In this document: piece by piece, positions 55,205 through 63,632 of the stretch | Layout: each line of letters begins with the position of its first letter | Numbering within the stretch: position 1 is the stretch's first letter | DNA from: Pseudomonas fortuita | GTDB lineage: Bacteria > Pseudomonadota > Gammaproteobacteria > Pseudomonadales > Pseudomonadaceae | Assembly: GCF_026898135.2 (NCBI RefSeq) | Contig: NZ_CP114035.2 | Location: forward strand, 3,017,501-3,081,500 | Reading direction: 5' to 3' | DNA: 64,000 nucleotides | Made by a program: the position numbers and the translations under genes | Notes under the pieces: model-generated | Databases searched by the model: none | Told to the model about the DNA's origin: nothing | What the model saw: only the letters and a program-made list of their open reading frames with translations

Positions 55205-56392
55205 ATGGACAGCATGCGAGTAAGAACGCCGGAAGAAATCGAACTGCTTGAACACGCCCGGCGCCTGGTGCCCGCCCTCAAAAGCCGCACCGCGCGCGCT
55301 GACCGCGAGTTCCGGGTACCGGACGAAACCATCTTCGAATTGCAACAGGCCGGCTTGTTGCGGGCCTTGCAACCACGTGCGTTTGGCGGCTACGAGGTCG
55401 ATCCGCGGACGTTTTTCGAAATCCAGATGATCCTCGCCGAGGGCTGCATGTCCACAGCGTGGATTTATGGCGTGATGGGCGTACACCCCTGGCAGCTGGC
55501 GCGCTACCCGATCGAGGCCCAGCGCGATGTATGGGGCCAGGACCATACCACCCTGATCTCGTCCACCTACATGCCCGTGGCCAAGGTAACCGTGGTCGAA
55601 GGCGGTTATCGCATCAGTGGTCGCTGGGGCTTTTCCAGCGGCAGCGAACACTGCCAATGGTGCTTCCTTGGCGGGGTGCTGCCCGCCGATGGCGACCGTG
55701 CAGCGGAGCACGGCACCTTCCTGATCCCGCGCAGCGACTACCGTATCGAGCACAACTGGGACGTGCTGGGCCTGCGCGGCACCGGCAGCCACGACATTGT
55801 GGTCGAAGATGCCTTCGTGCCGGCACACCGCGTGCAACGCACCAATAACTGCACGCTGGACGCGACGCCAGGACGCCTGGTGAACACCAATCCGATTTAT
55901 GCCATTCCTTTCGCCCAGGTGTTCACGCGCGCTGTGTCCTCATCGGCCATCGGTGCCTTGCAGGGGGCGATCAACGAATTTCGTGCCAATGCCGCTGCGC
56001 ACATCGGCAAGCACGGCATGAAAACCGCCGATGACCCGGTGGCGCAAACCACCGTTGCCGAGGCGACGATCATCGTCGACAGCCTGCGGCTGGTACTGGA
56101 GCGGAACTACGCGCACCTGATGGCGCTGGCCGAAGCGGGTGAGTACCCGGATGTGGAAACCCGTCTGCTGTACCGCTACCAATCCTCCTATGTCACCAAT
56201 ATCTGCGCCGAGAAGGTCAACGAACTGCTGCGCTGCATGGCCGCTTCCGGGCTTTATAACACCAACCCCGTGGCGCGCCTGTTCCGCGACCTGCACCAGG
56301 CACGTGGGCATATCGCCAACAACTACATGGCCTTCAGCCGCAGCCTTGGCGCCGTGCAACTGGGCCTGCCCAACCCTGATCCTTACGTATGA
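55205..56392 (+). CDS. Flavin-dependent monooxygenase, oxygenase component (HsaA/TesA2-like, acyl-CoA dehydrogenase fold)
   Basis: 395 residues. Group D flavin monooxygenase of the HsaA / HpaH-C2 family: helical N-terminus ending QAGLLRALQPRAFGGYEVDP, flavin region GRWGFSSGSEHCQWCFLGGV, and DVLGLRGTGSHDIVVEDAFV. It uses FMNH2 made by a separate reductase to hydroxylate a phenol ortho to its OH. In steroid degradation this turns 3-HSA into the catechol 3,4-DHSA. The likely reductase is at 50783. ATG 55205 is preceded by GGGAG at a wide spacing; ATG 55214 is possible. Confidence 0.9.
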   Translation: MDSMRVRTPEEIELLEHARRLVPALKSRTARADREFRVPDETIFELQQAGLLRALQPRAFGGYEVDPRTFFEIQMILAEGCMSTAWIYGVMGVHPWQLARYPIEAQRDVWGQDHTTLISSTYMPVAKVTVVEGGYRISGRWGFSSGSEHCQWCFLGGVLPADGDRAAEHGTFLIPRSDYRIEHNWDVLGLRGTGSHDIVVEDAFVPAHRVQRTNNCTLDATPGRLVNTNPIYAIPFAQVFTRAVSSSAIGALQGAINEFRANAAAHIGKHGMKTADDPVAQTTVAEATIIVDSLRLVLERNYAHLMALAEAGEYPDVETRLLYRYQSSYVTNICAEKVNELLRCMAASGLYNTNPVARLFRDLHQARGHIANNYMAFSRSLGAVQLGLPNPDPYV

Positions 56393-56482
56393 GCCGTGCC
56401 CGGGCCTAGCTGCAGGCCCGGGTATGCGCACCCCTGGCCGGCACGCCGGGAAATTTCCGATCACAGCCAAGGCACAACAACA

Positions 56483-58192
56483 ATGACAGCTAAAGCTCAG
56501 CCTGTTTCACACTACGACGTGATCGTCGTCGGCTCCGGTGCCGGTGCGATGACCTCGGCGCTGTTTGCTGCCGAGCAGGGTCTATCGGTACTGGTTGTCG
56601 AGAAAAGCGACAAGTTCGGCGGTACGTCGGCGATCTCCGGCGGCGGCATCTGGATTCCCAATAACCACTACTTTGCCGCCAAAGGCGGTGGCGACAGTGT
56701 GGAGCTGGCCCTGCAGTACCTCAAAGCTGCCACCGGTGAGCATGGCGATGACAAGCGCTTGCGTGCCTACGTCAAGCACGCGCCGCAAATGATCCGGGCC
56801 CTGGTGGACAACAGCCATGTGCGTTACGCCGTGGCGGCGAAGTACCCGGACTACTATCCGCAACTGCCAGGCTCGCTGGCCGGGGGGCGCACCCTCGACC
56901 CGGAACTGTTCGATACCAGCCTGCTCGGTGATGAACTGGCCAACCTGCGCACACCGTCACCCTCGACACTGCTGATGGGGCGCATCGCCTGGACCGCCCG
57001 GCACGCGCACAAGGCCATGTCGCGCTCCTTTGGCTGGCGCCTGCTGATTCTCGGCCTGATGCTGCGCTACAAGCTCGACTTCAAATGGCGCCGCAAAAGC
57101 CGGCGCGACCGCCGCGCGGCCTTGGGCAGTGCGCTGGTTGCGTCGCTACGCCGCTCGTTGATGGACCGCAACATCCCACTGTGGTTGAACACCGACTTTC
57201 AGAACCTGATCACCGATAACGGCCGGGTCATTGGCATGCAGGTTTGTCGTGACGGGCAGACGCTGCAGCTGCATGCCCGCCATGCGGTGATCTTCGGCTC
57301 CGGGGGGTTTGAACAGAACCAGGCTTTGCGCGAGCGCTACCTACCACAGCCCACCCTGCGTGACTGGAGCGCCACGCCACCGGGCAACAACACCGGTGCT
57401 GCGTTGCAAGCCGGTATCGAACTGGGTGCGGCGACCGCCCTGATGGATTGGGCCTGGTGGGCGCCGACCATTACCGTGCCCGGCGAAGAAAAACCCCGTG
57501 GGATATTTGCCGAGCGGGCGTTCCCTGGTGCCATCGTGGTCAACAGCCTGGGCCGGCGCTTTGTCAATGAGGCAGCGCCGTACCTGGAATTTGTCGACGC
57601 CATGTACCGCGACAACCAGCACACCGGCGGCAAGTCGATCCCATCCTGGGTGATCTTCGACGGCCATTTTCGCTTCAACTACGCCATGGGGCCGTTGATG
57701 CCGGCCCAGGTCATGCCCGACAGCCGACTGCGCAAGGAATGGCTCAATACCTTGTATTTCAAGGCTGACAGCCTGGCGGCGCTGGCGGCGCAGATCGGCG
57801 TCGACCGCGCAGGGCTCGAGCAGACCGTGCAGAAGATGAACGCCTACGCCCGCAGCGGCGTCGATGCCGACTTCGGCCGTGGCGGTAACGTGTTCGACCG
57901 TTATTACGGCGACAGCAACGTCAAACCCAACCCGTGCCTGGCGCCCCTGAGCAAGGGGCCGTACTACGCGATGCGCCTGGACGCTGGCGATATCGGCACC
58001 AAAGGTGGGCTATTGACCAACGAACACGCCCAGGTTGTGAGCCAGGACGGCGAGGTCATTCCTGGCCTATATGCCATTGGCAACTGCTCGGCGTCGGTCA
58101 TGGGCACCAGCTATCCCGGTGCGGGCGGCACCCTGGGGCCGGCCATGACGTTCGGCTATATCGCGGCCTATCACATTGCTGCCAACCGTTGA
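56483..58192 (+). CDS. kstD: 3-ketosteroid delta1-dehydrogenase-like FAD enzyme (KstD/TesH)
   Basis: 569 residues from the ATG at 56483. N-terminal FAD motif VIVVGSGAGAMTSALFAAEQ, then KFGGTSAISGGGIWIP. C-terminal catalytic/FAD part SKGPYYAMRLDAGDIGTKGG and SYPGAGGTLGPAMTFGY, the KstD pattern with the Tyr and Gly of the active site. It desaturates C1-C2 of 3-ketosteroids. It is directly followed, 9 nt on, by a second FAD dehydrogenase, as tesH-tesI in Comamonas. Confidence 0.9.
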   Translation: MTAKAQPVSHYDVIVVGSGAGAMTSALFAAEQGLSVLVVEKSDKFGGTSAISGGGIWIPNNHYFAAKGGGDSVELALQYLKAATGEHGDDKRLRAYVKHAPQMIRALVDNSHVRYAVAAKYPDYYPQLPGSLAGGRTLDPELFDTSLLGDELANLRTPSPSTLLMGRIAWTARHAHKAMSRSFGWRLLILGLMLRYKLDFKWRRKSRRDRRAALGSALVASLRRSLMDRNIPLWLNTDFQNLITDNGRVIGMQVCRDGQTLQLHARHAVIFGSGGFEQNQALRERYLPQPTLRDWSATPPGNNTGAALQAGIELGAATALMDWAWWAPTITVPGEEKPRGIFAERAFPGAIVVNSLGRRFVNEAAPYLEFVDAMYRDNQHTGGKSIPSWVIFDGHFRFNYAMGPLMPAQVMPDSRLRKEWLNTLYFKADSLAALAAQIGVDRAGLEQTVQKMNAYARSGVDADFGRGGNVFDRYYGDSNVKPNPCLAPLSKGPYYAMRLDAGDIGTKGGLLTNEHAQVVSQDGEVIPGLYAIGNCSASVMGTSYPGAGGTLGPAMTFGYIAAYHIAANR

Positions 58193-58201
58193 GGAATTGC
58201 C

Positions 58202-59896
58202 ATGCCAGCCGCTGTCAAATCGACATGTACCGATATCCAGCCGGCATTGCAGGTGGCCGATGCCGACGCCATGCTCTGGGATGACCACTGTGATGTGCTG
58301 GTGATCGGCTGGGGGGCGGCCGGTGCCTGCGCCGCCCTTGAGGCCCGCGCCCAGGGTGCTGACGTGCTGGTCGCCGACCGTTTTACCGGCGGCGGTGCCA
58401 GTGCCAAAAGCGGTGGCGTGGTTTACGCCGGCGGTGGCACCCGCCAGCAGCAGGCCGCTGGGTTCAGCGACACGCCCGAAGCGATGTTCGCCTATCTCAA
58501 GCACGAAACCCAGGGTGTGGTCGACGATGCTACCTTGCGGCGGTTTTGCCAGGACAGTGCCAGCAACCTGGCCTGGCTGGAGGGGCATGGCGTGCCCTAT
58601 GCCCACAGCATGCCGCCCGGTGGCAAAACCTCGTATCCAGCCGATGGCCAGTTTCTGTATTACTCCGGCAATGAGCTGGTGCCGTCGCACCGAAGCGAGT
58701 TGCCGCCGGCCCCGCGTGGCCATCGCACGGTAGGCAGGGGCCAATGTGGCGCGGTGCTGTACGCGCAGCTGAAGGCGGCTTGCCTGCGCAACGGTGTGCG
58801 GCCGCAAGTTCAGTCCGCTGCCCGGCGTCTGGTGAGGGATCACACGGGCAGGGTCGTCGGCGTGGAACTGTGGTGCCTGCCGGCCGGCAGTGCCCAGGCT
58901 CGGTTGCATGCCAAATTGGCTGCGCGTGCCGAACGGCTGCAGAACTTTGCCCCGCGCTACTGCGATACCTTGCGCAAACGCGTGCACCAGCTGGAACTCG
59001 ACTTTGCCCGGCCGCGGCTGGTACGCGCCCGGCGTGGCGTAGTGCTGAGCACCGGTGGCTTCATCTTCAACCGCGAGATGGTCAGCGAGCATGCCCCCAA
59101 GTTTCGCCGCAACTTCAAAGTCGGCGCGACCGGCTGCGATGGCAGTGGCGTACGCCTGGGCGTGAGTGTCGGTGGGGTCAGCGACCGACTGCAGCGGGTG
59201 TCGGCCTGGCGCTTTATCAACCCACCGTTGTGCTGGCCCAAGGGCATTGTGGTCAACACCCTCGGGCAGCGCTTCGTCAACGAAGAAGTCTACGGCGCCA
59301 CCCTGGGCCAGCCCCTGTGTGAAGAGCAGGGCGGCAAGGCCTGGCTGGTGCTGGACGCACGCCTGCGCAAGCAGTCGATCAAGCAAGCGCTGTTCGACGG
59401 TTACTGGTGGTTCCAGAGCTTGCCGGCATTGCTGCTGATGCTGCGCGGTGTGCGCAAAGGCCAGAGCATCGAGCAGTTGGCCCAGGCCACGGGCATGCGC
59501 GCGGATGTATTGCGCAGCGCATTGCAAGCCTACAACACAGCTGCCCGGGGGGACGCCGAGGATGCCTTTGGCAAGTCGCAAAGCAGCCGTCAGGTACTCG
59601 ACCAGGGCCCTTACTATGCCTGTGACATCTCTGTCAGCAACCCCTTGTTCCCCCTTGGGGCGTTGACCCTGGGCGGCCTCAAGGTCAATGAAGACAGCGG
59701 CGCGGTGCTGGGCCCTGAAGGCCTGCCAATACCCGGTTTGTACGCCGCCGGCCGTACCGCCATCGGCATTCCCTGCCATTTGTACGTCAGCGGCCTGTCG
59801 CTGGCCGATTGTGTGTTTTCCGGGCGACGTGCCGGACGGTCGTTGACGGCGGCCACGGCTGACATCGAAATCGAACCCAGCGAGCAATTGATATGA
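58202..59896 (+). CDS. 3-oxo-5-alpha-steroid 4-dehydrogenase-like FAD enzyme (TesI type)
   Basis: 564 residues. N-terminal FAD motif VLVIGWGAAGACAALEARAQ, GGGASAKSGGVVYAGGGT, and the C-terminal ending GLYAAGRTAIGIPCHLYVSG then LSLADCVFSGRRAGRS. It belongs to the fumarate-reductase/KstD superfamily; the YVSGLSLADC ending is typical of delta4(5alpha) dehydrogenases. It introduces the C4-C5 double bond in 5-alpha-3-ketosteroids. GAGGA 6 nt before the ATG; its stop overlaps the reductase start by 4 nt. Confidence 0.85.
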   Translation: MPAAVKSTCTDIQPALQVADADAMLWDDHCDVLVIGWGAAGACAALEARAQGADVLVADRFTGGGASAKSGGVVYAGGGTRQQQAAGFSDTPEAMFAYLKHETQGVVDDATLRRFCQDSASNLAWLEGHGVPYAHSMPPGGKTSYPADGQFLYYSGNELVPSHRSELPPAPRGHRTVGRGQCGAVLYAQLKAACLRNGVRPQVQSAARRLVRDHTGRVVGVELWCLPAGSAQARLHAKLAARAERLQNFAPRYCDTLRKRVHQLELDFARPRLVRARRGVVLSTGGFIFNREMVSEHAPKFRRNFKVGATGCDGSGVRLGVSVGGVSDRLQRVSAWRFINPPLCWPKGIVVNTLGQRFVNEEVYGATLGQPLCEEQGGKAWLVLDARLRKQSIKQALFDGYWWFQSLPALLLMLRGVRKGQSIEQLAQATGMRADVLRSALQAYNTAARGDAEDAFGKSQSSRQVLDQGPYYACDISVSNPLFPLGALTLGGLKVNEDSGAVLGPEGLPIPGLYAAGRTAIGIPCHLYVSGLSLADCVFSGRRAGRSLTAATADIEIEPSEQLI

Positions 59897-60921
59897 GCCT
59901 GGATTACCTGTCAGTACGTGTAACCCGCGTGATTGAAGAGACTGCCGACAGCCGCTCCCTGGAGTTCGAGGTGCCAGAAGCGCTTGCCGAGCGCTTGCGC
60001 TATCGACCAGGGCAATTCCTGACCTTGCGTGTGCCTCACCAGGGGGGGTGGTTGCCGCGTTGTTACTCTCTGTCGAGCACGCCACTGCTCGATGAGCCAT
60101 TGCGGGTCACGATCAAGCGGGTGCGCGATGGGCGCGCCTCGAACTGGCTCTGTGACGCCGTGCAGGCGGGCGATACCTTGCAGGTGCTGGCGCCGGCCGG
60201 GGTGTTTGTGCCGCGCCAGCTGGACACCGACCTGCTGCTGTTCGGCGGCGGCAGTGGCATCACCCCGGTGCTGTCCATCCTGCGCTCGGCGCTGTTGGCG
60301 GGCACTGGGCGTATTCTGCTGATCTACGCCAACCGCGACGAAGCGTCGGTGATATTCCGTGACTCGCTCAAGGCCCTGGCCAGGGCGCACCCACAGCGCC
60401 TGCAAGTGATCCACTGGCTCGACTCGGTGCAGGGCATTGCGTCGGTGAGCCAGTTGGCCGAACTGGCGCGCCCGTTCGCGAGTGCCGAGGCGTTCATCTG
60501 CGGCCCCGGACCGTTCATGGATGCTGCCGTCGCTGCCCTGCAGACGTTAGGCATGCCGAGTGCGCAGGTCCATGTCGAGCGCTTTGTCTCGCTGCCCGAA
60601 GAGGGCGAAGTCGCAGTGCCGGCAGCTGTCGATACCCGCCGCCCGAGCAGCCAGCTTTCGGTGCGCCTGGACGGTGAAGAGTTCGAGGTGCCCTGCGCCG
60701 AAGGTGAAACCCTGCTTAACGCCATGCGCCGGGCCGGCCTGAGCCCGCCAAGTTCTTGTCTGGTCGGCTCCTGTGCAACCTGCATGTGCACGGTCGAACG
60801 GGGTGAGGTGCAGATGTTGCGCAACGATGCCCTTGACCAGCAGGAGATAGACCAGGGCTGGACGCTGGCTTGCCAGTCCCTGGCCCGCAGCGAGCACCTG
60901 CGGGTGCTCTTTCCCGAATAA
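59893..60921 (+). CDS. Ferredoxin-NAD(P) reductase with C-terminal 2Fe-2S domain (KshB-like)
   Basis: 342 residues. FAD-binding RCYSLS at 56-61, NAD-binding GGGSGITPV at 118-126, and a C-terminal plant-type 2Fe-2S domain with Cys289, Cys294, Cys297 and Cys327. The layout matches KshB, the reductase for 3-ketosteroid 9-alpha-hydroxylase, and PaaE-like reductases. The Rieske oxygenase KshA is not in the window. Confidence 0.88.
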   Translation: MSLDYLSVRVTRVIEETADSRSLEFEVPEALAERLRYRPGQFLTLRVPHQGGWLPRCYSLSSTPLLDEPLRVTIKRVRDGRASNWLCDAVQAGDTLQVLAPAGVFVPRQLDTDLLLFGGGSGITPVLSILRSALLAGTGRILLIYANRDEASVIFRDSLKALARAHPQRLQVIHWLDSVQGIASVSQLAELARPFASAEAFICGPGPFMDAAVAALQTLGMPSAQVHVERFVSLPEEGEVAVPAAVDTRRPSSQLSVRLDGEEFEVPCAEGETLLNAMRRAGLSPPSSCLVGSCATCMCTVERGEVQMLRNDALDQQEIDQGWTLACQSLARSEHLRVLFPE

Positions 60922-60942
60922 CCCGATGGCGAGTTTGTCACT

Positions 60943-62580
60943 ATGACTGCATGTTCAGCATTACCGGGCAGCGTGCATGCCTGGAACCTGTTGCCTTTGT
61001 CGATTCCTGCTTTGTTGTTCGCCAGTGCTGAACGCTTTGCCGGTCGGGCAGCGATCGAGGAAGACGGCATTGCGACCGATTACCGGGATTTGCCCGGGTT
61101 GGCACTGGGTGTCTGCCGCAGCCTGATGGCACTGGGGATCAAGGCGGGCGACCGCGTGGCGATCTGGGCACCCAATTGCCGCGACTGGGTGATCGCCGCC
61201 TTGGGCGTGCATTGCGCGGGGGCTGTGCTGGTACCGATCAATACCCGCATGAAAGGCGCCGAGGCGGCCGATATTCTGGCGCGCAGCCAGGCGCGGGTGC
61301 TGTTGACGCAAGGGGTATTTCTGGGGTTGGACTACCCGGCCATGCTGGCGCCGCTACGTCCGGCCAGCCTGGAACAGCTGGTGGTGTTCGGTACACAGCC
61401 GCCTCAGGCGGCCAGCGACCTGGATTGGGCCAGTTTTCTCGCCAGGGGCGAGTCTGTCAGTGAGCTGCAAGCCCGCCAGCGTGCGGTGGCGGTGGGCCCG
61501 CGGGACTTGTCCGACTTGCTGTTTACCTCCGGCACCACCGGCAAACCCAAGGGTGTGATGAGTGCCCATGGGCAGAACCTGCGGGCATACAACGAATATG
61601 TGCGGGTCATTGGCCTGCAGCCGGGTGATCGTTACCTGATCATCAACCCGTTTTTTCATGCCTTTGGCTACAAGGCCGGTTGGCTAACCTGCATGCTGGC
61701 TGGCGCGACTATCCTGCCGCATGCGGTGTTCGATGCCGAAGCGGTGTTCCAGCGCATTGCCGCCGAGCGCATCAGCGTGCTGCCAGGGCCGCCCACGCTG
61801 TACTTGTCGATGCTGGCCCACCCGCGCCTGGCCCAGACTGATCTGTCCAGCTTGCGCATCGCTGTGACTGGTTCATCGACGATCCCGCCGGTGCTGATCG
61901 AGCGCATGCGGCGGGAGCTCGGAGTCGACGTGGTGACCACCGCCTATGGGCTGACTGAGTGTGGCGGCCTGGCGACCATCTGCAACCCGGATGACCCTGC
62001 CGACATCGTTGCCGGCACCAGCGGCCGGGCCATCGATGGCACTGAAGTGTGCATTCGTTCGGCAGATAATCAACCGGTGGCCACGGGCGTGTCAGGAGAA
62101 ATCTGCCTGCGCGGTTTTCATGTGATGCAGGGGTATTTCAATGACCCGCAAGCGACGGCGCAGGCCATTGATGCCGAGGGCTGGCTACACACGGGCGACA
62201 TCGGCAATCTGGATGTGCATGGCAACCTGCAAATTACCGACCGCCTCAAGGATATGTTCATTGTCGGCGGCTTCAACTGCTATCCGGCAGAGATCGAGGC
62301 GGGTTTGATCGAGCATCCGGCCATCGCGCAGGTGGCGGTGATCGGCGTTGCGGATGAGCGCATGGGGGAGGTGGGGTGTGCCTGCGTGGTATTGCGTGCA
62401 GGCCAGCACCTGGATGAGCCGTCTCTGATCGCCTGGGCCAGAGAGCGGATGGCCAACTACAAAGTGCCGCGACAGGTTCGGTTCTTTGAAGCGTTGCCGG
62501 TGAATGCCTCGAACAAGGTGGTCAAACCTGAGCTGCGTGCGGCGGTTCTGCAGGGCGAGGGCGGGCTGGCCTGGCGATGA
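60943..62580 (+). CDS. Acyl-CoA synthetase (FadD3-like, AMP-forming)
   Basis: 545 residues. AMP-binding P-loop LLFTSGTTGKPKGVM, A5 motif AYGLTECGGLATI, A7 TGDIGNLD, A8 RLKDMFIVGGFNCYP and A10 lysine in NASNKVVKPEL. It activates a carboxylic acid to its CoA ester. FadD3 does this for HIP, the ring C/D remnant left after rings A and B are removed, which fits the gene order; other acids are possible. Last gene of the plus operon. Confidence 0.88.
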   Translation: MTACSALPGSVHAWNLLPLSIPALLFASAERFAGRAAIEEDGIATDYRDLPGLALGVCRSLMALGIKAGDRVAIWAPNCRDWVIAALGVHCAGAVLVPINTRMKGAEAADILARSQARVLLTQGVFLGLDYPAMLAPLRPASLEQLVVFGTQPPQAASDLDWASFLARGESVSELQARQRAVAVGPRDLSDLLFTSGTTGKPKGVMSAHGQNLRAYNEYVRVIGLQPGDRYLIINPFFHAFGYKAGWLTCMLAGATILPHAVFDAEAVFQRIAAERISVLPGPPTLYLSMLAHPRLAQTDLSSLRIAVTGSSTIPPVLIERMRRELGVDVVTTAYGLTECGGLATICNPDDPADIVAGTSGRAIDGTEVCIRSADNQPVATGVSGEICLRGFHVMQGYFNDPQATAQAIDAEGWLHTGDIGNLDVHGNLQITDRLKDMFIVGGFNCYPAEIEAGLIEHPAIAQVAVIGVADERMGEVGCACVVLRAGQHLDEPSLIAWARERMANYKVPRQVRFFEALPVNASNKVVKPELRAAVLQGEGGLAWR

Positions 62581-62639
62581 GGCCCCCATTGATCAACCCC
62601 GCAGGCCGTAGGAATATCGCGTAGCGACGTAGCAGAGAG

Positions 62640-62666
62640 GGGGCCCGGAGTGCAGCGTAGGGCCCC
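62640..62666. terminator. Stem-loop between convergent ligase and hydratase genes
   Basis: Arms GGGGCCC and GGGCCCC around 13 nt in the 117-bp gap. Likely bidirectional terminator without a clear U tract. Confidence 0.5.
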
Positions 62667-62697
62667 TGGAGCGTTCCGTGGTGCTGGGCCGGCCCCA

Positions 62698-63483
62698 TCA
62701 GTGCCCTTCAAACCGGGCAGGCCGCTTATCAATGAATGCCTGCATGCCTTCCTTCTGGTCACGTGAGGCAAACAACAACGCATTGGCCTTGCGCTCCAGC
62801 GCCAAACCCGCTTCCAGCGGTGCATCCATCCCCGCAAGAATCACCTCTTTGATCTGCTCGGCAGCCAACGGCGGCATTGCCGCAACCATCTGCGCCAATT
62901 TCAAGCCGTGGGCGAGCACCTGATCATCGGCCACCACCTCACTGACCAGCCCCGCAATCCAGGCCTCTTCAGCCGTGATCGGCTGGCCGGTCAGCGCCAT
63001 CCGCATTGCCTTGGCCTTGCCGACCGCCCGCACCAACCGCTGGGTGCCGCCAATCCCGGGCATGATCCCGATCTTGATTTCCGGCTGGCAGAAGCGTGCA
63101 CTCTGCCCGGCAACAATGATATCGGCGAGCATCGCCAGCTCGCAGCCACCGCCATAGGCGTAACCGCATACCGCCGCGATCACAGGTTTGGGGCAGTGCT
63201 GGATCGGCGCCCAGACCCGCTCGGTGTGGCGCTGATAGATATCAATGGGACCCACCCCGGCCAGGCTGTTGATATCGCCCCCGGCGGCGAACACCTTGTC
63301 GCCGCCGGTCAGCAGAATGCAGCGCACATCAGCATTGCTCCCCAGCTCAATGAAGTAGTGCGACAGCAGCGCCTGTAGCTCCAGGCTCAGGGCATTGGTG
63401 GCGTGCGGGCGGTTGAGCCGCACCAGGGCGACACCTGGGGCCGGGTACTCCAGCAGCACCGACGCGGTAACTGAATCGGACAT
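62698..63483 (-). CDS. Enoyl-CoA hydratase/isomerase family protein
   Basis: 261 residues from the ATG at 63483. Crotonase fold: oxyanion-hole segments FAAGGDINSLAG and AYGGGCELAM, and both catalytic glutamates (CELAM and QPEIKIGIMPG). It acts on CoA esters in beta-oxidation. It is divergent from an SDR gene across candidate site D, so it is inferred to take part in degrading the CoA ester made by the neighbouring ligase. Confidence 0.92.
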   Translation of the reverse strand: MSDSVTASVLLEYPAPGVALVRLNRPHATNALSLELQALLSHYFIELGSNADVRCILLTGGDKVFAAGGDINSLAGVGPIDIYQRHTERVWAPIQHCPKPVIAAVCGYAYGGGCELAMLADIIVAGQSARFCQPEIKIGIMPGIGGTQRLVRAVGKAKAMRMALTGQPITAEEAWIAGLVSEVVADDQVLAHGLKLAQMVAAMPPLAAEQIKEVILAGMDAPLEAGLALERKANALLFASRDQKEGMQAFIDKRPARFEGH

Positions 63484-63558
63484 GATCAACCTCTGGCAGT
63501 AGGCACCGCAGAGCGGGCGCCATTGCGCGGATTGTTGCCAGCGCGGCGCCACGCTTCA

Positions 63559-63574
63559 TCGTCCGTTCAGACGA
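63559..63574. promoter_or_regulatory. Candidate operator, site D
   Basis: TCGTCCGTTCAGACGA in the divergent space, 76 nt from the hydratase start and 58 nt from the SDR start. Member of the five-site motif. Confidence 0.65.
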
Positions 63575-63632
63575 CGTGGTCGAGCAGTTTTGTCCCTAGA
63601 GTGGCCCTCAACACAAGCATGAGGAGCGTGCC

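Noticed and set aside
58067..60100. 677-residue minus-strand frame across the steroid dehydrogenases
   Set aside because: Antisense to two clear FAD enzymes; no domain is recognised.
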